In this document: in pieces, positions 54,573-64,000 of the stretch
How positions within the stretch are numbered: position 1 is the stretch's first letter
Layout: each line of letters starts with the position of its first letter
Source: an uncultured Actinomycetes bacterium
Lineage (GTDB): Bacteria > Actinomycetota > Coriobacteriia > Coriobacteriales > Atopobiaceae
Direction of reading: 5' to 3'
Length of the DNA: 64,000 nucleotides
Assembly (NCBI GenBank): GCA_900314685.1
Contig: OMWE01000001.1
Coordinates: 1-64,000 of the forward strand
Position numbers and translations under genes: made by a program
The notes under the pieces: model-generated
What the model was told of the DNA's origin: nothing
What the model saw: only the letters and a program-made list of their open reading frames with translations
Databases searched by the model: none

Positions 54573-55385
54573 TCACCACACGCGGGCGAGCGCGCTGGCC
54601 GTGACCGATGCCGCGCCACGGGCAAGCAGGGCGCGGGCAGCCTCGCGCACGGACGCCCCCGTGGTGATCACGTCGTCCACCAGCAGGAGGTGCGCGCCCG
54701 CAACCTCCCCCGCGACCGACACGGTGCCGCGTAGGTTGTTCGCCCGCCCTTCTTTGCCGAGCGCACGTTGGTCGGCGCCGGTGGCGCGCATCAGCACGTC
54801 AGCGCAGGGGATGCCGAGCTCGGTGGCGAGGCTGCGCGCGACCCGCTCCATGTGGTCGAAACCGCGGCGCGCGTAGGCCTGTCGCGTCGCGGGGATGAAG
54901 CAGAGTGCGTCCGTCCGGGCCGCATCGAAGCGCGGGCGGCCGTCGCTTGCAGGCCATGAGCCCGCCTCATCGAGCGCCGTCGCCATCGCGGCCGCCATCA
55001 CGGGAGCCAGCCGCAGCTCGTGCTGGTCCTTGAGCACCGTCGCCATCAGCGCCCCCGCCCCGGCGAACTCGAGCGCGCAGACGACCGCCCGTGTCTCCCA
55101 GATCGTCGAGCGTGGGTCGGTCTCCGCGCGCAGGGTGGCGCGGATGTAGTCGACCCCGCAGTCCGTGCAGGCGAGCCATCCGTGCGGCGCGCCGCACTGC
55201 GGGCAGGCGTAGCGCTGCTCGATCCACGGCAACCCCGCCCGGCATTCTGCGCACAATAGCTCGCCCGGCATGTTGCAGACGACGCAGCGCGTCGGCCACA
55301 GGAGCTCTGCGCCGCCTGCAAGGACATCGGAGCGATACGCACGTATTCGATTGAAACTCTGGTAGTCACGTCGATCCACGACCAT
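54573..55385 (-). CDS. comF: ComF-family amidophosphoribosyltransferase-like protein
   Basis: This ComF protein has an N-terminal zinc-ribbon-like region (CVVCNMPGELLCAEC; CPQCG; CTDCG) and a PRTase-type domain with LLLVDDVITTGAS, the PRPP loop. ComF helps in DNA uptake in competent bacteria; other roles are possible in those lacking competence. The start may be ATG 55385, or GTG 55379 with better spacing from GGGAGG. Confidence 0.88.
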   Translation of the reverse strand: MVVDRRDYQSFNRIRAYRSDVLAGGAELLWPTRCVVCNMPGELLCAECRAGLPWIEQRYACPQCGAPHGWLACTDCGVDYIRATLRAETDPRSTIWETRAVVCALEFAGAGALMATVLKDQHELRLAPVMAAAMATALDEAGSWPASDGRPRFDAARTDALCFIPATRQAYARRGFDHMERVARSLATELGIPCADVLMRATGADQRALGKEGRANNLRGTVSVAGEVAGAHLLLVDDVITTGASVREAARALLARGAASVTASALARVW

Positions 55386-55501
55386 AACCTCCCGCCACGC
55401 ACGCATGCGCGGGGACGGTCGACGTGGAGCCAGTGTAGCACTGCGGCAATACCCGCGGACGGGGTCACCGTAGCGGGATTACCGAAGTGGGGTCACCGTA
55501 T

Positions 55502-56443
55502 TTACTCGATGCCGAAGAAACCCAGGGCGTTGTCCCACAGGAGCCGGTAGGTCCGTGCGGGATCGTCGGGCGTGCGGAGCTCGGCGAGCTGCGCCACCGT
55601 CAGCGCGACCATCGCCGGCTCGCACGGCATGCCCCGCAGCGGCACCGGCGCCATGTACGGGCTGTCGGTCTCGGAGAGAACGAGCTCGTCGGGACAGGCA
55701 AGGAAGGCGGCGCGGATGTCGTCGGACCGCTTGAAGGTCGCCGCCCCGCCAAAAGCGATGTGGCAGCCCATCTCGACGAAGGGGGCCATGACCTCGGGCC
55801 CGCTCGTGAAGCAGTGCATGTCGCAGCCCGCCCGCGGCACCCCCTCCTCGCGCAGGATGCGAGCCGCCATATCGTGGGCGAGCGTGTCTTCCTTGCCGTC
55901 GCGTATGTGCAGCTCAACGGGCATGTCGCGGTCGCGGGCAATCGCCAGCTGATAGCGGAAGGCCCGCTCCTGCACGTCTGCCGGCAGCTCGTTCCACGGG
56001 CCGAAGTCCAAGCCGATCTCCCCCACGCCGATGCAGCGCGGGTCGTCGAGCAGGGCGTCCAGGCGCGCCTGTGCGGCCGGGTCCTCCATGAGTGTCTTTG
56101 CCCCGTAGGGATGCACGCCGGCTATGTAGCGCAGGTGCCCTATCTCGGGCGGAGCGCCGTCGGCAAGCCGTCCCCACCAATCAGTGAACGCCGGCACATC
56201 GGGCACGTCGTCGGTGGGGTCGACGGGCGAAACGAGCAGTCGCACGCCCGCCTCGGCGGCGCGCGCGAGGGCCTCGGCGGGGTCGCACTTGAGCGGCAGC
56301 AGATGGCCGTGCGTGTCCGCAAGCGGTGCGGGTGCTACGGGCACCTGGACCGGACGGTTCTTCTTGTCGTGGAATAAGCTCCCGTCCTCAAGTATGAAAT
56401 CTTCTGGCCCGATGTGGTTTGACCCAAGGGGTTTTCTCGTCAT
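55502..56443 (-). CDS. tatD: TatD-family metal-dependent hydrolase
   Basis: The 313-residue protein has the TatD metal ligands in ADTHGHLL, GVHPYG, GEIGLDFG, ELHIRDGKEDT, MHCFTSG and SETDSPYM. It is a deoxyribonuclease-type enzyme involved in DNA repair and quality control. The N-terminal 40 residues form an extension. It is third in the metG-rsmA-tatD run, and GGAG precedes ATG 56443. Confidence 0.9.
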   Translation of the reverse strand: MTRKPLGSNHIGPEDFILEDGSLFHDKKNRPVQVPVAPAPLADTHGHLLPLKCDPAEALARAAEAGVRLLVSPVDPTDDVPDVPAFTDWWGRLADGAPPEIGHLRYIAGVHPYGAKTLMEDPAAQARLDALLDDPRCIGVGEIGLDFGPWNELPADVQERAFRYQLAIARDRDMPVELHIRDGKEDTLAHDMAARILREEGVPRAGCDMHCFTSGPEVMAPFVEMGCHIAFGGAATFKRSDDIRAAFLACPDELVLSETDSPYMAPVPLRGMPCEPAMVALTVAQLAELRTPDDPARTYRLLWDNALGFFGIE

Positions 56444-56529
56444 ATGCTTCTCCGTTCATGCACCCTGGAGCAGCGCACACCCAGCATGAGTGCGCCGCGA
56501 GCCTACTCATGTACGGCGTACGCAGGGAG

Positions 56530-57399
56530 TTACGCCAACGCGCGGGACAGGGCAATGAAGTCAGCGGGTGCCAGGGTCTCGGCACGGCAGGTCGGGCTGA
56601 TGCCCGTTGCGGCGAAGGCTGCGTCGAGGGCGACCTTGTCGTAGCCCTTGGCGGCCATGGAGTTGCGGATGGTCTTGCGCCGCTGGGCAAAAGCCGCATC
56701 GATCACCTGCGAAACAGCCGCGCGGTCGCAATCCATCTCGTCGCGGTCGATGCGGACGACCGCGCTCTCGACGTGCGGCGCGGGCATGAAGCAGCCGCGG
56801 CCGACCTCGAAACGGCCTGTGACCTGCCCGTACAGGGCAAGCTTGGCGGTGTAGGCGCCGTAGTCCTTGGTGCCCGGACGCGCTGCGATACGGTCGGCGA
56901 CCTCGGCCTGCACCATCACGACGGCGCGCTGCAGGCCCGGCATCTGCTCGAAGGCCTGCAGGATGATCGTCGCGGCGATCTGGTAGGGCAGGTTGGAGAC
57001 GAACTTGGTGATACCCGCTCCCCCGTCGGGCAGGCGATGGGGCACGGCGCGCAGGGCATCGCCCCACACCAGCTCGAACTTGTCGGAGTCCTGGGCGCAG
57101 GTCTCGGCCAGCACGGGCTCGAGCGTGCGGTCCGCCTCGACAGCCACGACATGGGCCGCGCGGGGAAGAAGAGCAACGGTCAACGTACCGATACCGGGCC
57201 CGACCTCCAGCACCCGGTCGTCCGGACCTAGCTCGGCCAAGCCCAAAATCCGCCGGATGACCGTGTCGTCCACCAGGAAGTTCTGACCCAGACGGTGCTT
57301 GGTATAGAGACCGTGCCGCTCGAGGGCGGCACGGGTCTCACGCACAGACGCTAGCCGTGAGGCCGGCGCCTGCGGGTATGTCGGCTGAGGGTCGGCCAC
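56530..57399 (-). CDS. rsmA: 16S rRNA dimethyladenosine transferase
   Basis: This 289-residue SAM enzyme dimethylates two adjacent adenines of 16S rRNA (KsgA). The LGQNFLVDD, EVGPGIGTLT and NLPYQIA motifs are intact. GTG 57399 lies 3 bp after the metG stop with AAGGA as ribosome site, so the genes are coupled. The usual companion rnmV gene is not present in this run. Confidence 0.95.
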   Translation of the reverse strand: MADPQPTYPQAPASRLASVRETRAALERHGLYTKHRLGQNFLVDDTVIRRILGLAELGPDDRVLEVGPGIGTLTVALLPRAAHVVAVEADRTLEPVLAETCAQDSDKFELVWGDALRAVPHRLPDGGAGITKFVSNLPYQIAATIILQAFEQMPGLQRAVVMVQAEVADRIAARPGTKDYGAYTAKLALYGQVTGRFEVGRGCFMPAPHVESAVVRIDRDEMDCDRAAVSQVIDAAFAQRRKTIRNSMAAKGYDKVALDAAFAATGISPTCRAETLAPADFIALSRALA

Positions 57400-57402
57400 G
57401 CG

Positions 57403-59010
<1,608 letters not shown>

Positions 59011-59067
59011 AGGTGGTTCTCCTGCCGAACGCGTGCGAATGATGCAACTCGCCTATTGTAGCCCATA

Positions 59068-60144
59068 TCAGCAATCACCCTCGAGCTGCCCGGCATAGAA
59101 AGCCTTCTGACGTTCGATCTCCTGGCGCAGCTGCTCCTGTGTGGGCAGGTAGGTGACGTACTTGGCGGCGAAGAGCTGCTCGCTGCCGTTGAGCACGGAA
59201 TAATGCGCCACGTCCTTGTCGGTCTCGGTGCACAGCACGATGCCCAAGGTAGGACCGTCGCCCTCGCCGCGCTTCAGCTCGTCGTACATGCGCACGTACA
59301 TGTCCATCTGCCCGATATCCTGATGGGTAAGCTGGCTTGTCTTCAGATCGACGAGGACGAAGCATTTGAGCAGGTAGTTGTAGAAGACGAGATCGATGTA
59401 GAAGTCGTTGAGCTCGGTACGGATATGCTGCTGACGGGCCACGAAGGCATAGCCCTTGCCCATCTCCAGGAGGAACTTCTGAAGGTTGGTGATAATGGCG
59501 GATTCCAGGTCGGACTCCTGGAAGTCCGAATTGGGCTCGAGGCCGAGGAACTCAGCCACCACCGGGTTCTTGATGAACTCCAGCTTGTCGCGCTGGAACG
59601 GGGCGGTGATGCGCTCCATCTCGGCCTGGACGGCCGGCTTCTTATCTGCCTGCGACTGGAGCAGGCGATAGTAATACTGGGATGAGATGTTGCGGTCGAG
59701 TGTGCGCGAGCTCCAGCCCTGATCGGCTGCCTCGTTCATGTACCACGTGCGGGCTCTCTCATCCTTCACCCGCACGAGGGCCCGATAATGCGTCCAGGTC
59801 AATTCTCCACGCAGCGCGTGGAGAATTGGGAACGCAAGGTAAAACTGCCGCATATACCATAGGTTACTCTCAGTGAATCCCTTGCCAAAGTCCGCCGTCA
59901 GTCGCTTCGAGAGCTCCTTCACGAGCGCTTTGCCGTACTCGGCACGCTCCTCGCCACCCTGCTCCTCCACGATGCGCCGCCCGATTTCCCAGTACGCTTG
60001 CACCATCGCAGAGTTGACGGCACGGTAGGCTTTGCCGCGCGCCGTCTCCAGAACGGATGCAATCTGTTCATACAATTCAGGCGGCAATACAGAATTTGTT
60101 GCCGGCACGCTCCTCAGCTCGTTTTTCTTCGAATCGCTTGCCAT
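59068..60144 (-). CDS. DUF1016/YhcG-type PD-(D/E)xK nuclease
   Basis: The 358-residue protein matches DUF1016 (YhcG): an N-terminal helical domain (LYEQIASVLETARGKAYRAVNSAMVQAYWEIGRRIVEEQ) and a C-terminal PD-(D/E)xK nuclease fold (FYIDLVFYNYLLKCFVLVDLKT). Members are found next to restriction and toxin systems; E. coli YhcG function is unclear. AGAGGAC precedes ATG 60144. It diverges from the excisionase-like gene through a 147-bp AT-rich gap. Confidence 0.88.
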   Translation of the reverse strand: MASDSKKNELRSVPATNSVLPPELYEQIASVLETARGKAYRAVNSAMVQAYWEIGRRIVEEQGGEERAEYGKALVKELSKRLTADFGKGFTESNLWYMRQFYLAFPILHALRGELTWTHYRALVRVKDERARTWYMNEAADQGWSSRTLDRNISSQYYYRLLQSQADKKPAVQAEMERITAPFQRDKLEFIKNPVVAEFLGLEPNSDFQESDLESAIITNLQKFLLEMGKGYAFVARQQHIRTELNDFYIDLVFYNYLLKCFVLVDLKTSQLTHQDIGQMDMYVRMYDELKRGEGDGPTLGIVLCTETDKDVAHYSVLNGSEQLFAAKYVTYLPTQEQLRQEIERQKAFYAGQLEGDC

Positions 60145-60230
60145 GCTACCGTCCTCTCAAGAGCAATCCCGCTAGCCCACAGCCACATCCGCATCCGTAC
60201 CGCCCGTCTTCTTCAATCATTATAATTTAT

Positions 60231-60260
60231 TTGGTCGTTTTGTGCTATATGATTTATACT
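60231..60260 (+). promoter_or_regulatory. Promoter of the excisionase-like gene
   Basis: TTGGTC (60231-60236), an 18-bp spacer and TATACT (60255-60260) fit a promoter 32 bp before the ribosome site of the gene at 60292. The region is AT-rich, unlike its neighbours, and probably also serves the divergent DUF1016 gene. Confidence 0.5.
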
Positions 60261-60291
60261 ATCGATTACAGAGACGGCGGAAAGGAACGCT

Positions 60292-60612
60292 ATGGCAGAA
60301 GAACCCAGGCACGGATCGGCGGCGCTCGTGGCGCCCGACGGCAGCAGCACGCCCCTGACGGACGAGATGTACGAGGCGCTAGCCGCCTACGCGCGCAAGC
60401 TGGAGCGCACAAGGAGGCCGGCGGTCGTCGCCGTGGACTACGTCAGCACCGGGGAGGCGGCCTCGATGCTCGGGGTCTCGCGGCAGACGCTTAACCGCAT
60501 GCTGGAGGCGGGCGAGATCCCCTACGAGCGCTACGGCGGGGGGCACCGCCGCGTGCTCATGTCGGACGTGCTCGCCTACCGGGAGGCGTCCCGCTCGGGC
60601 GGAAAGGTGTAA
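60292..60612 (+). CDS. Excisionase/MerR-like HTH protein (orphan antitoxin candidate)
   Basis: This 106-residue protein has a C-terminal HTH of the excisionase type (STGEAASMLGVSRQTLNRMLEAGEIPYERYGGGHRR). In Actinobacteria such proteins usually precede a PIN-domain toxin; here no toxin gene follows. It could be an orphan antitoxin or regulate the divergent DUF1016 gene. AAAGGAA precedes ATG 60292. Confidence 0.8.
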   Translation: MAEEPRHGSAALVAPDGSSTPLTDEMYEALAAYARKLERTRRPAVVAVDYVSTGEAASMLGVSRQTLNRMLEAGEIPYERYGGGHRRVLMSDVLAYREASRSGGKV

Positions 60613-60668
60613 TCAAACTCAGCGCTGTCTTCGCGCCTGCACACAATTCCCTGCTTTGCCATCGAATA

Positions 60669-60694
60669 AGGGCGAAGACCGAAGTCCTCGCCCT
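60669..60694 (-). terminator. Hairpin terminator after the EIIA gene
   Basis: AGGGCGA-a-GAC / GTC-c-TCGCCCT form a stem of 10 bp with one mismatch and a CGAA tetraloop. On the minus strand it is followed by TTATTC. It can end the EIIA transcript and perhaps that of the excisionase-like gene. Confidence 0.55.
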
Positions 60695-60728
60695 GCCTTG
60701 ATGGTTTGGATCGAATGTTTCCCGCACG

Positions 60729-61217
60729 CTACTCGACAGACGCGTCGATGTACTTCTTGAGCGTGGCGAGGAGGTCGTCTGCCGTGGTCTGCGCGAGGAT
60801 ATCCGCACAGGCGTTGTCGTCCATGAAGACGAGCATGAGCGCCTGCAGGACGGCCACCTGGTCCTCGGCATGGGCGAGGAGGCCCAGGTTGAGCACGAGG
60901 TGCGCCTGGACGTCGTGATCGACCATGCCGCCCATGGGCGCGAATGCGATGGGCCGGGTGTTGCGGATGACCGCGATGTAGGGTTTGACGATGTGCTCGG
61001 GCTCGACGTGCGGGATGCCAACGCTGATGGCCTGGCACTCGAGGCCCGTCGGGTAGCTGTGCTCACGGGCCTTGATGGCGTCGAGCCAGGAGTCCTTGAC
61101 GTAGCCCTTGGCCTTGAGCTCGGGCTCAAGGGTCTCGAAGAGCTCGTCGGACGTCGACGCATCCACATCGAAGAAGACCAGCTCGGGCGTGAAGAGCGAA
61201 GTATCAACCTGTCCCAT
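60729..61217 (-). CDS. PTS EIIA component, fructose/galactitol type
   Basis: The 162-residue protein has the EIIA active-site histidine region ISVGIPHVEPEHI and the PtsN-like fold. EIIA passes phosphate from HPr to EIIB. AAGGAG precedes ATG 61217. With EIIC at 62851 and a class II aldolase it forms a galactitol-type PTS; the EIIB gene is likely beyond the window end. Confidence 0.87.
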   Translation of the reverse strand: MGQVDTSLFTPELVFFDVDASTSDELFETLEPELKAKGYVKDSWLDAIKAREHSYPTGLECQAISVGIPHVEPEHIVKPYIAVIRNTRPIAFAPMGGMVDHDVQAHLVLNLGLLAHAEDQVAVLQALMLVFMDDNACADILAQTTADDLLATLKKYIDASVE

Positions 61218-61299
61218 ATACACTCCTTCGGGTATGAGGTGTGGTGAGAGAGGCACACCCGCACAATCGGGGTGCCCCTCGCACCATCGGAACGCTTCC

Positions 61300-62187
61300 C
61301 TACGCGATGGGCTCGGCGCCATTGGCGAGCACCTTGATCACGTGCTCGAAGTCGTCGCGCATCGTCTCGTAGGCGACCATCGTCAGGTCCTGCCAGTAGA
61401 TCGTGGCATCGGCCTTGGCAGCCTTCTTCTCGGCGATGAGCCTCTCGGCAGCCTCGCCCGCGAACTTGACGCCGTAGGTGAAGTAGTTGACCTTGCGGAT
61501 GCCCGCGTCGACGGCCTTGCGGTAGTCCTCATCGGAGACGCCGGAGCCGCCGTGCATGACCAGGGGCACATGGGCGCGCTTGCGGATCTCGGTCAGGACG
61601 TCGAAATTGAGGTGCGGCTCGCCCTTGTAGAGGCCGTGCACGGTGCCGAAGGAGCAGGCCAGGATATCCAGGCCGGTCGCGGCGATGAAGTCGGCCGCCT
61701 GGTCGGGATCGGTGTAGATGGCGCCGGACTCCTCGGCCGTGCCGCCCTCGTCGTGCAGGCCCGCCTCGCGGGAGCCCATCGAGCCGAGCTCGCACTCCAG
61801 GCCGCAGTCATAGAGCGAGACCATGGCGGCCGCGCGGGCGGAATTGGCGACGTTTTCCTCGTACGGGAGGAAGGAGCCGTCGAACATCACGCCGCCGAAA
61901 CCCATCTCGAGCGCACGGCGCATATAGGAGAGATGCTCACAGTGGTCCAGGTGTACGCAGACCATCGCGGACGAGCGCTCGGCCAGGGCGACCATCGTGG
62001 GACCGATCACGTCGAGCGGCGCCATGGGTTCATGACCCTCGGCGTGGGCGATCATCACGGGGTAGCCCGTCTCCTCGGCGGCGTCGAGCGCGGCGCGCAC
62101 GGCCTCGAGGCTCGGTGTGTTGAACTGCGGGATGGCCATATTGTTCTGCTCGGCGATCGCGCAGATGTCACGCAGGTTTACCAGCAT
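61300..62187 (-). CDS. Class II aldolase (tagatose/fructose-bisphosphate type)
   Basis: The 295-residue enzyme has zinc ligands in VCVHLDHCEH and TVHG, and the late HGGSGV. It cleaves tagatose- or fructose-1,6-bisphosphate. GatY, the tagatose enzyme of galactitol use, fits the neighbouring PTS genes better than glycolytic Fba, but substrate cannot be read from sequence. AAAGGAA precedes ATG 62187. Confidence 0.87.
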   Translation of the reverse strand: MLVNLRDICAIAEQNNMAIPQFNTPSLEAVRAALDAAEETGYPVMIAHAEGHEPMAPLDVIGPTMVALAERSSAMVCVHLDHCEHLSYMRRALEMGFGGVMFDGSFLPYEENVANSARAAAMVSLYDCGLECELGSMGSREAGLHDEGGTAEESGAIYTDPDQAADFIAATGLDILACSFGTVHGLYKGEPHLNFDVLTEIRKRAHVPLVMHGGSGVSDEDYRKAVDAGIRKVNYFTYGVKFAGEAAERLIAEKKAAKADATIYWQDLTMVAYETMRDDFEHVIKVLANGAEPIA

Positions 62188-62205
62188 GGGAATTCCTTTC
62201 AGTCG

Positions 62206-62766
62206 CTAGTGCTTCTTTTTGCGCTTGTTCTTCTTTGCCTGCCTGTCGCGTTTGAGGGATGCCTCTATCTCGTCGCGGTGCTTGTCATATGAGAGGTTGG
62301 AGCGGCGCGCCTGCGACTTGATCGAGTCGGGGTCCACCCGCATCTCAAAGTCCTCGAGCCACTCGAAAAGCTCGTCTCCGCCCTCGTCTATCTGGGCTAT
62401 CTGGATCCAGTAGCGACCGTGCAGCGGCCCTCCCCCGTTGACGCGCAGGTAGAGCTTGTCTTTGCCGCCCATCTCGCGGATGTTGAACCGCTCGATCTCG
62501 TCCAGGCGGTAGGCGTCCCTGCGCCCATATGCCTCAAAGACGAGCTCATCGTCCGAGACCGTCACGACCTCGGGGTTGGCTATGGCCACAAAGGTGTTCC
62601 ATACCTGGTAGCCGGCGATGACGACGACCGCGGCGGCGATCACGTCGGGCATCAGGTGCCAGCCGGCGAGCGAGACGATGCCCGCTATGACCAAGGCCGA
62701 GCAAAATGCGCCGATGAACGTCACCTCGAAGGCGAACGCCCGATGGTTGTAACGGTAGACCTTCAT
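62206..62766 (-). CDS. Membrane protein with PH-like domain, unknown function
   Basis: The 186-residue protein has two membrane segments near the N-terminus, then a small beta-rich domain (VVTVSDDELVFEAYGRRDAYRLDEIERFNIRE) resembling bacterial PH domains, and a lysine-rich C-terminal tail ending KKNKRKKKH. It lies between EIIC and the aldolase. GGAGGGG precedes ATG 62766. Role unknown. Confidence 0.6.
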   Translation of the reverse strand: MKVYRYNHRAFAFEVTFIGAFCSALVIAGIVSLAGWHLMPDVIAAAVVVIAGYQVWNTFVAIANPEVVTVSDDELVFEAYGRRDAYRLDEIERFNIREMGGKDKLYLRVNGGGPLHGRYWIQIAQIDEGGDELFEWLEDFEMRVDPDSIKSQARRSNLSYDKHRDEIEASLKRDRQAKKNKRKKKH

Positions 62767-62779
62767 GCATCCCCTCCAA

Positions 62780-62811
62780 AATGGGGCCCCTCCTGGCGGA
62801 AAGGCCCCATT
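62780..62811 (-). terminator. Hairpin before the PH-like gene
   Basis: AATGGGGCC (62780-62788) and GGCCCCATT (62803-62811) form a perfect 9-bp stem. On the minus strand it is followed by a short T run just before the ribosome site of the next gene, so it may end the EIIC transcript or attenuate read-through into the operon. Confidence 0.6.
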
Positions 62812-62850
62812 CTATTGCTTTACGCGATTCAAGCGGATCGGAATCCCGTC

Positions 62851-64000
62851 CTATTTGTCCGCAGTCTCGGCGTCGTGGAGGGCCTTGGCCTCGGCGATGA
62901 TGCGCTTGCGGTTCCAGAGAGCCAGGGCAACCGCACCGGCAGCCAGGACGGCCAGGCCGATGCCGCCGCCGATAGCGCCACCGCGGACGAGCAACCAGGT
63001 CAGCGGGTTGGCGCCGTCGCAGATCGAGGAGATTGCGGCCGCACCGCCCATGTCGAAGCCGACATTGGCAGCGGCGGTGGTGATGAGCGGGGACAGGTCG
63101 GTGGCGATGTACATACCGACGGCCAGGACGATGATGCCGACGATCAGGCCACGGAAGCCGTTCTCATGCACGATCGGGGTAATAAGGACAAACATGTAGG
63201 GAATCACGGCGAGGTCGACGAGCGGCATGACCTTGTTGCCCGGCAGGATGAAGGCCAGGGCGATGCAGAACGGCACCAGGATCAGCGACAGGGTCAGCGT
63301 GACGGGATGGCCGCAGCCGACGGCGGAGTCCAGGCCGATGTAGATCTTGCCGCGGTTCTGGAAGTGCTTCTGGATGAAGGCGGAGGCGGCATCGGAGATG
63401 GGGAGCAGGCCCTCCATCAGCAGGGCTGCCATCTTGGGGATCAGCACCATGACGGCGCCCATGGAGACGGCGGTGGTCAGAAAGCTGGGGACGGCGTTGC
63501 CATCGGCGTCGGTGCCGGGCAGGAAGCCGTAGCCGGCGAGCAGGCCGATGACGAGGCCGATGACGAGGCCCAGCAGAACGGGCTCGCCAAAGACACCGAA
63601 CTTCTTCTGCATGCTCTTGACGTTGATGTCGATCTTGTTGAGGCCGGGGATCTTGTCGATCAGGCGGTCAAAGGCGTAGGCGATCGGCGCGAAGGCACCG
63701 GAGAAGCCGTGCGGGATCGAGACGCCGGGCAGGCCGAGCGAGGGCTCGACGAGCGGAGCGGTCACGTCGCCGATCACGAGGACGATGACCTCGTTGATGA
63801 TGGCGGCGCAGATGCCGAACATCACGTTGTCGAGCACGATGGCGACCATGGCGCCGGTGAAGGCGAAGTGCCAGTAGTTCCAGATATCGACGTCGGCGGT
63901 CTGGGTGGTATTGGTGAGCAGCATCACGACATTGACCAGCAGGCCGAGCGGGATGATGATCGTGCCCACCACGGAGCCCATGGCGATGGCGGAGGCCGCG
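62851..64000 (-). CDS. PTS EIIC component, galactitol type (5' truncated)
   Basis: The frame is open to the end of the window, so the N-terminus lies outside. The visible 382 residues form a multi-spanning membrane protein with galactitol-type EIIC segments (IPKMAALLMEGLLPISDAASAFIQKHF; GLDSAVGCGHPVTLTLSLILVPF). It transports a polyol or sugar while EIIB phosphorylates it. First in order before the PH-like, aldolase and EIIA genes on the same strand. Confidence 0.88.
   Translation of the reverse strand, partial: AASAIAMGSVVGTIIIPLGLLVNVVMLLTNTTQTADVDIWNYWHFAFTGAMVAIVLDNVMFGICAAIINEVIVLVIGDVTAPLVEPSLGLPGVSIPHGFSGAFAPIAYAFDRLIDKIPGLNKIDINVKSMQKKFGVFGEPVLLGLVIGLVIGLLAGYGFLPGTDADGNAVPSFLTTAVSMGAVMVLIPKMAALLMEGLLPISDAASAFIQKHFQNRGKIYIGLDSAVGCGHPVTLTLSLILVPFCIALAFILPGNKVMPLVDLAVIPYMFVLITPIVHENGFRGLIVGIIVLAVGMYIATDLSPLITTAAANVGFDMGGAAAISSICDGANPLTWLLVRGGAIGGGIGLAVLAAGAVALALWNRKRIIAEAKALHDAETADK

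Overview
The window is a GC-rich, gene-dense bacterial chromosome segment. Gene content, Actinobacteria-like Shine-Dalgarno sites, frequent GTG starts and many PTS and anaerobic functions suggest a gut Coriobacteriia member, most likely Collinsella-like. This is inferred from gene content, because no rRNA or tRNA gene lies in the window.

Layout. 1-5.4 kb: the end of a COG2910 reductase, a HepT/MntA-type toxin-antitoxin pair, and a methionine operon (metF, separate reactivation-domain gene, metH lacking that domain). 5.5-20 kb: an accessory region, nearly all on the minus strand. It holds an Lhr/BrxHI-like helicase coupled to two small genes, an RpiR regulator and a tandem DJ-1 gene that both look frameshifted, a GntR-controlled ABC exporter, a predicted nuclease, a BrxD/DUF2791-like ATPase and a TerB_N/TerB_C protein. 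Two intergenic 227/228-bp elements with 34-36-bp inverted termini also lie here. The TerB protein, ATPase and helicase look like a DNA-processing or defence triad split by about 8 kb of unrelated genes.

20-25 kb: engB, a CBS-containing Mn pyrophosphatase, trmB and a SixA-CHAD fusion. 25-32.8 kb: a sugar catabolism area with DeoR and a GH1 6-phospho-beta-glucosidase whose 3' end is damaged, convergent with a ROK-VOC-PHP-MFS operon, then a Cof-type phosphatase and an EIIB-like protein. 33-40 kb: a MATE exporter and an AEC carrier on divergent promoters, acylphosphatase, and a glycyl radical enzyme with its activase and a fructose-6-phosphate-aldolase-like transaldolase. 40.3-46 kb: folP between two paralogous unknown genes that share an upstream 40-bp block, then a Ski2-like helicase.

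46-60 kb: a mostly housekeeping minus-strand run: a DUF523-purine nucleoside phosphorylase fusion, a SurA_N-like membrane protein, a helical-repeat protein, a NYN protein, a dehydrogenase with an exceptional Cys/His tail, DegV, HPF, an amino-acid-type binding lipoprotein, comF, tatD, rsmA and metG. A DUF1016 nuclease and an orphan excisionase-like HTH gene follow. 60.7-64 kb: a galactitol-type PTS locus (EIIA, class II aldolase, small membrane protein, EIIC cut by the window end).

Most promising for follow-up: the split TerB/ATPase/helicase triad with its coupled small genes, the paired inverted-repeat elements, the paralogue pair around folP with its shared upstream block, the glycyl-radical/aldolase module, and the metal-binding tail on the dehydrogenase.
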